Below, one piece after another: positions 1 through 6,311 of a stretch of DNA of 10,904 nt. The notes under the pieces were generated by a model, which was not told where the DNA came from, did no database searches, and saw only the letters and a list, made by a program, of their open reading frames with translations. The DNA is taken from assembly GCA_023384315.1 (NCBI GenBank), contig JAHDWY010000068.1, positions 470-11,373 on the forward strand, read 5' to 3'. Position 1 is the stretch's first letter. Every line of letters starts with the position of its first letter. The stretch is from Candidatus Hydrogenedentota bacterium. Its GTDB lineage: Bacteria; Hydrogenedentota; Hydrogenedentia; Hydrogenedentales; SLHB01. The translations under genes and the position numbers were made by a program.

Positions 1-267
1 TGGCGCGAAACCCGCGAAGGCGACGACATCCGCTACACGACCAAAGACGGCGTCGTCTACGCCATCTGCCTGAAGTGGCCCGGCGATACACTCACGCTCG
101 CAACGCCCAAAGCGGGCGCGAATACGAAGGTGACCATGCTTGGAGTGGCTGACGCCATCGCATCCGAAGTGAACGACGGCAAACTCGCAATTGACGTGCC
201 CGCGCTCACGCCGGACAAGGTGCCCTGCCAGCACGCCTACGTGTTCAAGCTTACGGGCGTAGAGTAA
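1..267 (+). CDS. Probable GH29 alpha-L-fucosidase, C-terminal fragment
   Basis: The reading frame is open from the first base to a TAA at 265-267 and gives 88 residues; the start and catalytic domain lie outside the window. The fragment opens with WRETREGDDIRYTTKDGVVY, then AICLKWPGDTLTL, and ends HAYVFKLTGVE. An 'IRYT.KDG..YA' strand, followed by a short beta-rich stretch with a '..G....W' pattern and a final 'AYVFKL' strand, is typical of the C-terminal beta-sandwich of family GH29 fucosidases, which release alpha-L-fucose from glycans. No catalytic residues are visible, so the call rests only on this accessory domain. The gene converges on the minus-strand membrane-protein gene with 9 bp between stop codons. 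I see no T-tailed terminator hairpin between them. Another glycoside hydrolase with a similar C-terminal sandwich is possible. Confidence 0.72.
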   Translation, partial: WRETREGDDIRYTTKDGVVYAICLKWPGDTLTLATPKAGANTKVTMLGVADAIASEVNDGKLAIDVPALTPDKVPCQHAYVFKLTGVE

Positions 268-276
268 CCATTCCCA

Positions 277-2706
277 TCAGCTCGCCGGACCATTCGGCGG
301 GGCGAGGACGTAGGTCTCGCCGCGGCGGAGGATGAGGATATCGCTGCCTTTGGTGAGCGTGACGGTTTGCTCTTGGGGATTGAACTCGCCCGCGACCCAG
401 CCGTCGTAGACTTCGTCGCCTACGGAATACGTTTCAGCGCGGGAGCGGCCGTCGGGCAGAGAGACCAGAATGGAGAAAACTGCCGGCTTGCCCGGCGTCG
501 CCATAACGCCGCGTAACACCACCTGTGGCGCGATCTGACGGAGCAGCTCCGGAGACAAGGGCGGTTGCGCGGCCTCACCCGGTTCCTCGCCTTGCGCGGT
601 CCCCTCAGGCGCGGGTGCTGCGGTTTCTTCCCGACCCTCCAACGTGAATTCACGCTGTCTCGACTTTGCGGGATCGTTCGCGTTGAGCAACACCCGGTAG
701 GTCCCTGGGGATAGACGGAAGGTCATTACCGCCTCACTCCCTCCCGGGATGGAGACAATCTGGGGTCCTGCCGATGCTATCGTGAACTCGCGCCCGCCGG
801 CGACAATCTTCTCCGGGGTACCGGCGTCCGCCCAGGACGATTCCCCGATCTGTGAGTCCAGGATGAAATCGTAGGCGTTGGCCATGGTCGAATCGGAGGC
901 CAGCACTAGAATCCGGGCGCCTTCGTTGCGCACCGTTACGTTGGTCTCGTAGCGTGCGGGATACTCGCCCTCGATAAGGGTTGGCGTAACATCGATTACG
1001 GGCGAGGCCACGCGCATGCCGGCAAAGTCCGTGAAGATGGCCACCAACCCCACCGCCATGACCAAGGCCACGACAGGGAAAACGGGCCGCGTATCGCGGG
1101 GCGGCAACAGCGCGATGGCCGACGCGATGCCGACACCGCAGAGTGACAGGAAATAGACGACGATCCCCGTGCGCTGAAGCAAGGGTCCGCCATCTCGCAA
1201 CCGCTCGGCGACTAACCCCATCTCGTAAGCTGCTTCGTGGAAATACACTGCCGAGAGCAAACCCGCCAACAGCCATATTACGGCAAGAGCAAGGCCTCGC
1301 ACCGTTCGTTGGGGTACGAATGAGATGAGGGCGATTAGGATGGCGGTGACCATGGGGAAGGACACCAGCCAGTGCGATTCGGCCCCCTGCGCCGCAAGCG
1401 CGCGGTACAGTTCGAGCGGCGTGGACTCTCCCGCGATAGGCAGAAACAGCACAAACAGCATCAGGGCGGCGGATACAAAGGCCACCCATGACTCTGCGGG
1501 CGTCCGCGTGGGCTTGGTCGGTTTTGCGAGCCGGTCAAGGAAGGTGCCGCGCAGGCGGGGCACTTCGTCCGTGGTATTGGCGGCGAGGGCGCGCACCACC
1601 AGCGCGCGGGCTTTAGTCAGATCGCCTCGCGCGCGCAGGCATCGCCGCTCCACCTCGTTAAACTCTTCCCGGTCGATCCGGCCCGCCTTCAAGCGTCCGC
1701 GGGCGTGGTCGAGTTGCGCGTCCAACCCGTCCATGTCGCTGGCAAAGTCCTCGGCCAATTGTTCCAACCGTTCCCGGCAGAACTGCACGCGCACACGCGC
1801 GCGGCCGCGTTCAGCCTCGGCCTCGGCAAGACACTCTTCCATCGAGCGCTCGGACATGGCCGCGCCGGTTTTCATGCGTTCCGCTTCGCCAAGCTTGCGT
1901 TCAGAGCGGGATCGCTGCTCAAACGCATGGCGTAACTCTTCGACGTGGGAATTCAGCAGCGACGTTCCGGTGTCCGGTTCCCCCGGGAGCGTGATGCGGG
2001 GAAGCGAACCCGGAATTTGGTTCAACGACACATCCTGGAGCCCGCCTGCCCTGTAGGGATCCTCAACCGTCAGCCAGCCGCGAAGATTCGTTTGACGCCG
2101 TTCGAAGTGGTCGCGCTTGCGCCGCAACCGCTCCACGTGCTCCTGGTATTCCGGGAACGAGACCTCCCCGACGCGCACTGCCAGGCTCAATTCGGCGATC
2201 TTCTCCTGAACGGAACTCAGCTCGATCGCCGTCTCCATCAGCCGTTGGCGCAGTTCTTCCTCGAGGTCAGCCTGGAGATTCTTGATGCGTGTGCGGTGCC
2301 CCAGCAGTTCGGCCCGGTTCGCGCTTTCCGCTTTTGCGGCCTTGGGACTCAACTCGTCCAAGGCGCGAATCTGCTTGTCGGCAATCGCGCGCAAGCTACA
2401 CAGCAGTCGCAAGGGTTCCAGCACGTCGATGGGTGCCGAGAGCCGCTTCCGTTTTCCGTCCTCCTCGGCGGGCGGGGAGACCTCGCGCTCGTCAACGGGA
2501 CGGTGCTTGACCTTGCGCAGGAACTCGGGATGGTCCTTCAGATACAGTTCGCTGGTATTGGCGGGAAGCTCTTCCGGACGCGGGATGCGGATCTTCTGCC
2601 GGCACGCCACGCACTTGCCCGGGCGTCCGAACATGTCTTCAGACACCTTCATCTTCTGCCCGCAAACGCAGTAAATGCGCAACTGCGTTGTTTCACTGCT
2701 AGGCAT
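277..2706 (-). CDS. Zinc-ribbon, coiled-coil, five-TM membrane protein with GspC-like C-terminus
   Basis: 809 aa, function unknown. I chose the ATG at 2706 (MPSSETTQ) because AGGGAG lies 7 bp upstream; an in-frame ATG at 2796 would add 30 non-conserved residues and lacks a clear ribosome site. Visible layout: residues 12-41 form a CxC...CxxC zinc ribbon (C13, C15, C32, C35). About 90-390 is charged coiled coil, with two SHOCT-like hairpins near 172-200 (RVGEVSFPEYQEHVERLRRK) and 330-360 (LKAGRIDREEFNEVERR). Five hydrophobic segments follow at about 405-427, 446-466, 468-490, 508-533 and 541-563. A beta-rich segment (about 565-690) precedes a Pro/Glu linker. The last ~90 residues (VVLRGVMATPGKPAVFSI, then YSVGDEVYDGW) resemble the HR domain of type II secretion GspC. 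Five membrane spans would put the ribbon in the cytoplasm and the C-terminus outside. A signalling or scaffold role linking cytoplasm to envelope is inference. No secretion genes are nearby. It is transcribed alone in this window. Confidence 0.85.
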   Translation of the reverse strand: MPSSETTQLRIYCVCGQKMKVSEDMFGRPGKCVACRQKIRIPRPEELPANTSELYLKDHPEFLRKVKHRPVDEREVSPPAEEDGKRKRLSAPIDVLEPLRLLCSLRAIADKQIRALDELSPKAAKAESANRAELLGHRTRIKNLQADLEEELRQRLMETAIELSSVQEKIAELSLAVRVGEVSFPEYQEHVERLRRKRDHFERRQTNLRGWLTVEDPYRAGGLQDVSLNQIPGSLPRITLPGEPDTGTSLLNSHVEELRHAFEQRSRSERKLGEAERMKTGAAMSERSMEECLAEAEAERGRARVRVQFCRERLEQLAEDFASDMDGLDAQLDHARGRLKAGRIDREEFNEVERRCLRARGDLTKARALVVRALAANTTDEVPRLRGTFLDRLAKPTKPTRTPAESWVAFVSAALMLFVLFLPIAGESTPLELYRALAAQGAESHWLVSFPMVTAILIALISFVPQRTVRGLALAVIWLLAGLLSAVYFHEAAYEMGLVAERLRDGGPLLQRTGIVVYFLSLCGVGIASAIALLPPRDTRPVFPVVALVMAVGLVAIFTDFAGMRVASPVIDVTPTLIEGEYPARYETNVTVRNEGARILVLASDSTMANAYDFILDSQIGESSWADAGTPEKIVAGGREFTIASAGPQIVSIPGGSEAVMTFRLSPGTYRVLLNANDPAKSRQREFTLEGREETAAPAPEGTAQGEEPGEAAQPPLSPELLRQIAPQVVLRGVMATPGKPAVFSILVSLPDGRSRAETYSVGDEVYDGWVAGEFNPQEQTVTLTKGSDILILRRGETYVLAPPNGPAS

Positions 2707-2769
2707 AGTGGTCTCCCTATACCTTCCCCATTGAAGGGTGCCTGAAAGGCGGAGATTTTGCAAGTATTT

Positions 2770-2789
2770 CCGGTAACGCAGGTTACCGG
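2770..2789. promoter_or_regulatory. Perfect palindrome upstream of the membrane-protein gene
   Basis: CCGGTAAC (2770-2777), spacer GCAG, GTTACCGG (2782-2789): a perfect 8-bp inverted repeat with a 4-bp spacer. It sits 64 bp upstream of the minus-strand start codon at 2706. That position suits an operator for a dimeric regulator or a hairpin in the leader RNA. No T-run follows on either strand, so it is not an intrinsic terminator. Which protein might bind is unknown. Confidence 0.4.
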
Positions 2790-2967
2790 CGATCACTCAA
2801 CACCTTGGCCTCGCAGGACGAGTGCCTATCCAATCATGGACAGAACAGGGTAAAACTGCAAAGCGAATAATACTTCGACACATATTGGGCGGCGCGATGA
2901 CGGCAGTTCGTCAGTCTGGCGAGAATTCGTCAACGGGGAACCGAGGGCCGATTTTGATCGCAATTTG

Positions 2968-2987
2968 AATAGCGTGGTGTCGCTATT
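2968..2987. repeat. Inverted repeat (7-bp stem)
   Basis: AATAGCG (2968-2974) pairs perfectly with CGCTATT (2981-2987) around the loop TGGTGT. It lies in the gene-poor region and is AT-richer than its surroundings. There is no T-tail. A binding site or small RNA hairpin is possible; no function can be assigned. Confidence 0.4.
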
Positions 2988-3080
2988 GAGTTTAGACCGA
3001 ATTTGCGCCTCGCGACTTCGATTGGCACGGCCATTGCTCTATTCCACACGTCTCGCTTAGAAGACGGAAAAGCACGGTCC

Positions 3081-3119
3081 CAGCAAAGCCCCCGGATCCC
3101 CAGCCGGGGGTTCTTGCTG
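3081..3119. repeat. Long two-part hairpin (13 bp)
   Basis: CAGCAA (3081-3086) pairs with TTGCTG (3114-3119), and CCCCCGG (3089-3095) pairs with CCGGGGG (3104-3110). A small internal loop (AG against TTC) separates the two helices and the apical loop is 8 nt. It is the most stable-looking simple hairpin in the gene-poor region. No U-tract follows on either strand, so I do not call it a terminator. It could belong to an untranslated RNA or a palindromic repeat. Confidence 0.5.
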
Positions 3120-3217
3120 TCCGGCAATCGACATTCAAAACGGCTGCTCGGCCTGAATACGGACATATCGGCGGGGAGCGTCCGTCCTCCGCGGAAGAGG
3201 AAGCGACCAAACCGGCG

Positions 3218-3246
3218 GCCCGCTCGCGATGCGGAAGCGAACGGGC
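3218..3246. repeat. Hairpin with one mismatch (9 bp)
   Basis: GCCCG (3218-3222) pairs with CGGGC (3242-3246) and TCGC (3224-3227) with GCGA (3237-3240), separated by one C-A mismatch, around a 9-nt loop. It lies between the 3081 hairpin and the 3298 hairpin in the gene-poor stretch. Function unknown. Confidence 0.4.
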
Positions 3247-3297
3247 TCCTCGGAGGGAGACGTCAACGCTGACCGGTGGAGATTCACCCGGCAACCC

Positions 3298-3313
3298 CGT
3301 GCTGCCGAGCACG
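3298..3313. repeat. Short hairpin (6-bp stem)
   Basis: CGTGCT (3298-3303), loop GCCG, AGCACG (3308-3313). A perfect but short GC-rich stem in the same intergenic stretch. On its own it could be chance at this GC content; it is listed because of the density of similar structures around it. Confidence 0.3.
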
Positions 3314-3459
3314 AGGACGTCGAACGAGTCGTTATCAACGCGGTCCGCGAGTGCCGCGCCCTGCTAACGAATGCGCGTAGTGGCAAGCTCGGGCCAAGCG
3401 CGCGCGGCGGCTCGGGGTTGCGGGTGATTCCACCACAGAACCATCAGGACTCCCAGTAG

Positions 3460-3479
3460 CGCGGGTTTTCCAACCCGTG
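3460..3479. repeat. Palindromic repeat, copy A
   Basis: CGCGGGTT (3460-3467), loop TTCC, AACCCGTG (3472-3479): an 8-bp stem with one G-T pair. Its core GGGTTTTCCAACCCG reappears in inverted orientation near 3584-3602 as GGGATTTTCCAGCCCGC on the minus strand. This is the first member of the GGG-YT...AR-CCC cluster upstream of the DinB-like gene. Confidence 0.5.
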
Positions 3480-3583
3480 ACGCCAATCGCTCAATTCGTA
3501 GGGAGTCATACCCGTTTGCAGCGCTCGACGCGTTCCATCCCCTGTTGAGAAGGTTCCGTAGAACTCCATTCCTTACCGAAAAA

Positions 3584-3602
3584 GCGGGCTGGAAAATCCC
3601 AC
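3584..3602 (-). repeat. Palindromic repeat, copy B (inverted relative to A)
   Basis: Read on the minus strand it is GTGGGATTTTCCAGCCCGC, which matches copy A at most positions. Its own palindrome is degenerate, but its GCGGG (3584-3588) can also pair with CCCGC at 3606-3610. Copies A and B in opposite orientation, about 100 bp apart, resemble the paired layout of REP/BIME-type elements. Confidence 0.45.
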
Positions 3603-3624
3603 TCTCCCGCCTTGGCACGAGGTG

Positions 3625-3645
3625 ACACGGCCTACCAGGCCGTGT
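3625..3645. repeat. Palindromic repeat, copy C (9-bp stem, T-tailed)
   Basis: ACACGGCCT (3625-3633), loop ACC, AGGCCGTGT (3637-3645): a perfect 9-bp stem closed by 3 nt and followed by TTT on the plus strand. Alone it could pass for a weak intrinsic terminator. No plus-strand gene ends nearby and the same fold recurs 12 bp downstream, so I treat it as a member of the palindrome cluster. Confidence 0.55.
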
Positions 3646-3656
3646 TTTCGAGGTGC

Positions 3657-3675
3657 CTTGGGCTTCCAGCCCAAG
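3657..3675. repeat. Palindromic repeat, copy D (8-bp stem)
   Basis: CTTGGGCT (3657-3664), loop TCC, AGCCCAAG (3668-3675): a perfect 8-bp stem with a 3-nt loop. It has the same architecture and a nearly identical loop (TCC against ACC) as copy C, but different stem bases. Preserved fold with changed pairs suggests the structure rather than the sequence is kept. Confidence 0.55.
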
Positions 3676-3720
3676 AGTCCTTGCGTTGCCCGTGTGACTT
3701 CGACCCGCTACAATAACACC

Positions 3721-3734
3721 CGGGCTGCAACCCA
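3721..3734. repeat. Degenerate palindromic repeat, copy E
   Basis: CGGGCTGCAACCCA is a weak imperfect palindrome with the same GGG-CT...AA-CCC outline as the copies upstream. It lies 37 bp before the DinB-like start codon. It is the least certain member of the cluster. Confidence 0.3.
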
Positions 3735-3770
3735 ACCTCGTGGGACTGGTGTGACAAAGGGAGAAACGAC

Positions 3771-4268
3771 ATGAGCCAATTGGCGCCGTTTATTGAGGAG
3801 TTTGTGAAGGAATGCGCCGCGACGCGGCGGATCCTGGAACGCGTGCCGGAAGATCGATTCGGATGGAAACCGCACGACAAGTCCATGGGGCTGGGCCAGC
3901 TCGCGTCGCATATTGCGGAGAATCCTCAATGGGCGGCCTGGGTCGTCAATGACGACGTACTCGATATGGGTCCCGATACCTACAAGCCCTTCATGGCGAA
4001 AGACCGGGACGAATTGCTGAAGACCTTCGACATGAACGTCATCGACGCGCGCAAGGCCTTGGAAAGCGCGGAAGAGGGCGCTGTATCGAACACGTGGCGC
4101 ATGAAGTGGGAAGGCAACGTGGTGATCGAAGCGCCGCGGATGGAAGTGCTGCGCAGCTTTCTCGTAAGCCACTTGATCCACCACCGCGGTCAGCTTACGG
4201 TGTACCTGCGAATGAACGATGTCCCCCTCCCGCAGATTTACGGTCCTACCGCGGACGAGCAAATGTAA
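3771..4268 (+). CDS. DinB/YfiT-like four-helix metal-binding protein
   Basis: 165 aa. The ATG at 3771 has GGGAG 7 bp upstream. The sequence is all-helical in character and of normal length for the DinB-fold superfamily (about 150-175 aa). The three metal-binding histidines of the fold are in place: H47 in LGQLASHIAENP, then H134 and H138 in SHLIHHRGQL. Known members bind a divalent metal and include S-transferases that use mycothiol, bacillithiol or glutathione, as well as damage-induced proteins of unknown reaction; the substrate here cannot be read from the sequence. It is the first gene of a likely operon with the CYTH protein (38-bp gap) and the enolase-superfamily enzyme. The palindrome cluster lies directly upstream. 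Family call is firm; specific function is unknown. It is unrelated to the DNA polymerase IV that shares the name DinB. Confidence 0.9.
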   Translation: MSQLAPFIEEFVKECAATRRILERVPEDRFGWKPHDKSMGLGQLASHIAENPQWAAWVVNDDVLDMGPDTYKPFMAKDRDELLKTFDMNVIDARKALESAEEGAVSNTWRMKWEGNVVIEAPRMEVLRSFLVSHLIHHRGQLTVYLRMNDVPLPQIYGPTADEQM

Positions 4269-4306
4269 TCAAGAACGAAATGCCGGGCGATGGAGAAGTT
4301 TTGACT

Positions 4307-4780
4307 ATGGCCTTGGAGATTGAACGCAAGTTTCTCGTAAACCGGGAGGCGTGGCGCCCAACCGATCGGTTCAAACATTGTAAACAAGGGTATCTTTCAA
4401 TCGGTCCTCCAGTGGCCGTTCGCGTGCGGATCATGGACAGCGTGGGAACGCTGAACATCAAGACGTCCACGGTCGAGATCGAACGGATGGAGTTCGAGTA
4501 CGAGATTCCCCTGGACGACGCAGAGGAGCTTCTTGAGGAGGCCTGTCTTGGCCGAATCGTGGAGAAGACCCGTTACTATGCCGATTACGGCGGTATGCGC
4601 TGGGAAATCGACGTGTTCGAAGGCGCAAATGAGGGACTGATTGTCGCCGAGGTGGAGTTGGACGATCCGGAACAAGCATTCATCAAACCGGAGTGGGCGC
4701 TCGCCGAAGTCTCTCACGATCCCCGCTACCTGAATTCCAATCTCAGCCTGTATCCGTACTCCGTGTGGAGAAAACGATGA
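4307..4780 (+). CDS. CYTH-domain triphosphate tunnel metalloenzyme
   Basis: 157 aa. I chose the ATG at 4307 because the family signature must lie close to the N-terminus and GGAG is at 4292-4295. An in-frame ATG at 4280 would add 9 residues and has a poorer ribosome site. The ExExK motif is E4-I-E6-R-K8 in MALEIERKFLV. Further tunnel residues are visible as alternating charged strands: R39/R41 (VAVRVRIM), K52 (LNIKT), E62/E64 (MEFEYEI), K87/R89 (VEKTRYY), E100/D102 (WEIDVFEG) and E115/E117 (VAEVELDD). Length and content match the short single-domain bacterial class, whose members hydrolyse inorganic tripolyphosphate or nucleoside triphosphates with Mg/Mn. Which substrate is used here is not visible. 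Its stop overlaps the start of the downstream enolase-superfamily gene (ATGA), so the two are probably translationally coupled. Confidence 0.92.
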   Translation: MALEIERKFLVNREAWRPTDRFKHCKQGYLSIGPPVAVRVRIMDSVGTLNIKTSTVEIERMEFEYEIPLDDAEELLEEACLGRIVEKTRYYADYGGMRWEIDVFEGANEGLIVAEVELDDPEQAFIKPEWALAEVSHDPRYLNSNLSLYPYSVWRKR

Positions 4781-6258
4781 GCGTTGGTAACGTCATCCCG
4801 GTTGCAATTGAATCCATTGAATTCTTTATGCGCAACGTGACGATGCGATTGCCGTTCCGGTATGGCAAAGCCTGCCTGGTTGCCGCACCGCTCTTTCACG
4901 CACGGCTTGTCGCACGCTGTGGGGAAGGCGCCACGGCTTACGGGGCGAGCGCTGACATGCTGCCCCCCAAGTGGTTTGACAAGTCACCGGACAAGTCGTA
5001 TCGCCGGAACATCAGCGACCTGATCCTCGCCGCCAAAACCGGGGCACAGGCCTACCGCGATGTGGGCGCACAGCTTCGACCAGCCTTCGATATCTGGCAG
5101 GAGGCCTGCGAAGTCACCCTCGAAGCGGCGTCGCTGGTGGGGTTGAACGGCCTAACCGGGAGCTTCGGTTCCTCGATCATCGAGCGCGCCCTGATCGACG
5201 CGACCAATAAATTCGCGGGGATGGACTTTCACAGCGCGCTCCGGGAAAACGTGCTCGGCATCGATCCCGGCGCGGTTCACGATGAACTGCAGGGGCGTCA
5301 GCCGCGGGAGGCCGTCGCGGTCGCCCCGGCGCGCAGCATGTTCGTTCGTCACACCGTCGGGCTCGGCGATCCCATTCACGATGCCGATATCGCGCCCGGC
5401 GATAGATTGGACGACGGCATTCCCCAGAGTCTCGAAGCGTGGATTCGCGAAGCGGGTGTGCGCTACTTCAAAATCAAAGTCTCCGCCGACCTCGATGTGG
5501 ACCGCGCTCGGTTAACCGCAATAGCGCGGCTGCTGGACGAAGTTTTGCCCGGCAAGTACGAAGTGACATTGGACGGCAATGAGCAGTTCCCAAGTTGCGA
5601 CGCGTTGGAATCCTGGTACGCGGCCTTCGAATACGAGAACGGCCTGCGCAATCTGCTGGAGCGGGTCATATTTATCGAGCAGCCAATCGAGCGCGCCGCG
5701 GCCCTGTCGGTCGAGGGGACCGCGGGCCTGGACCGCGCCGGCGACCTGCCCCCGGTCATCATCGATGAGTCCGACGACGACGTGGATTCCTTCAAACAGG
5801 CCGCGGCCCTCGGGTACCGGGGCGTCAGTGTGAAGAATTGCAAGGGGGTCTTCAAAGGTTTCCTGAACAAGATGCTCGTCGATTACTACAACGGGGCCGA
5901 TGGCGATGGATACCTGCTATCCGGAGAAGACCTCTGCAACCAACCCATCGTGCCATTGCAGCAGGACCTCTGCGCCCTCAGCGCGCTGGGCCTCACCCAC
6001 ACGGAGCGTAACGGCCACCACTACTGCGGCACCCTCGCCCACGTTTCGCCGTTCGAATTGGCAGATTGCCTCGACACGCACGGCACGCTGTACGAACCTT
6101 TCCGCGACACCGCACGCCTGCGCATTCGCGACGGCCGAATCAACCTCGTCTCACTCGAGCAACCCGGATTCGGACTGGGCATCGACCCCGATTACGACCA
6201 TATGACCCCGCTGGCCGATTGGGAATACGAGTCCCTCGGAATCGACGAGCAGGAGTAA
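4777..6258 (+). CDS. Enolase-superfamily enzyme (mandelate racemase / muconate lactonizing type)
   Basis: 493 aa. The ATG at 4777 overlaps the CYTH stop (ATGA) and has GGAG at 4767-4770, 6 bp upstream; 28 further open residues upstream are CYTH coding sequence in another frame. The full catalytic set of the MLE branch is present at the expected spacing: K232-I-K234 (RYFKIKVS), metal ligands D266 (TLDGNEQF), E301 (IFIEQPIE) and D330 (VIIDESDDD), and the opposite-face base K353 (GVSVKNCKG). Family members abstract a proton alpha to a carboxylate using Mg, giving epimerases, racemases, lactonizing enzymes or dehydratases; the substrate cannot be deduced. Residues 11-150 correspond to the capping domain, with MRLPFRYGKA as the usual substrate-loop strand. 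At 493 aa it is clearly longer than the usual 350-400; extra sequence lies at about 60-180 and in the C-terminal 90 residues. Third gene of the DinB-CYTH operon. Confidence 0.9.
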   Translation: MSVGNVIPVAIESIEFFMRNVTMRLPFRYGKACLVAAPLFHARLVARCGEGATAYGASADMLPPKWFDKSPDKSYRRNISDLILAAKTGAQAYRDVGAQLRPAFDIWQEACEVTLEAASLVGLNGLTGSFGSSIIERALIDATNKFAGMDFHSALRENVLGIDPGAVHDELQGRQPREAVAVAPARSMFVRHTVGLGDPIHDADIAPGDRLDDGIPQSLEAWIREAGVRYFKIKVSADLDVDRARLTAIARLLDEVLPGKYEVTLDGNEQFPSCDALESWYAAFEYENGLRNLLERVIFIEQPIERAAALSVEGTAGLDRAGDLPPVIIDESDDDVDSFKQAAALGYRGVSVKNCKGVFKGFLNKMLVDYYNGADGDGYLLSGEDLCNQPIVPLQQDLCALSALGLTHTERNGHHYCGTLAHVSPFELADCLDTHGTLYEPFRDTARLRIRDGRINLVSLEQPGFGLGIDPDYDHMTPLADWEYESLGIDEQE

Positions 6259-6311
6259 TCAGCCGTCTTCCCACCGCCCAGGCGGCACTCAAAAGGGGTA
6301 GGTCGCGTAGT

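Larger units (their letters stand above)
2797..3770. other. Gene-poor intergenic region rich in hairpins
   Basis: About 1 kb separates the divergent membrane-protein and DinB-like genes. Open frames occur on both strands but none has a ribosome site, a recognisable domain or consistent coding character. Several run straight through palindromes, which yields low-complexity Arg/Pro/Gly-rich translations. The stretch holds at least eight hairpins, listed separately. The last third (3460-3735) is a cluster of related short palindromes. It must also hold the promoter for the DinB-CYTH-enolase genes, but I see no convincing -35/-10 pair. Confidence 0.6.

Noticed and set aside
281..306. CTCGCC...GGCGAG hairpin just after the fucosidase stop, as a terminator
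   Set aside because: It lies within the coding end of the convergent gene, the loop is large and no T-run follows on the plus strand.
1325..2056. 243-codon plus-strand open frame
   Set aside because: It is antisense to the coiled coil of the membrane-protein gene; Arg/Ser-rich translation is typical of a GC-rich shadow frame.
2850..2880. Possible minus-strand promoter (TTGCAG, 17 bp, CATGAT) for the membrane-protein gene
   Set aside because: Both boxes match consensus only partly and such matches are common; not strong enough to list as a feature.
3229..3459. Plus-strand frame with a gene-like stretch (EDVERVVINAVRECRALL)
   Set aside because: Only about 20 residues look helical and plausible; the rest is low-complexity, there is no ribosome site and the frame crosses a hairpin. 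A decayed gene cannot be excluded.
3625..3649. Copy C palindrome plus T-run as an intrinsic terminator
   Set aside because: No plus-strand gene ends upstream within 3 kb, the T-run is only three bases after the stem and the same fold recurs at once without a T-tail.
3364..3735. Open frame of 123 codons on the minus strand in the gene-poor region
   Set aside because: It reads straight through palindromes A to E, has no ribosome site and no recognisable domain; the translation is a product of the repeats.
6274..6285. CCGCC-CA-GGCGG hairpin between the convergent enolase and hydrolase genes, as a bidirectional terminator
   Set aside because: The stem is only 4-5 bp with a tight loop and no T-run on either side; too weak to call.
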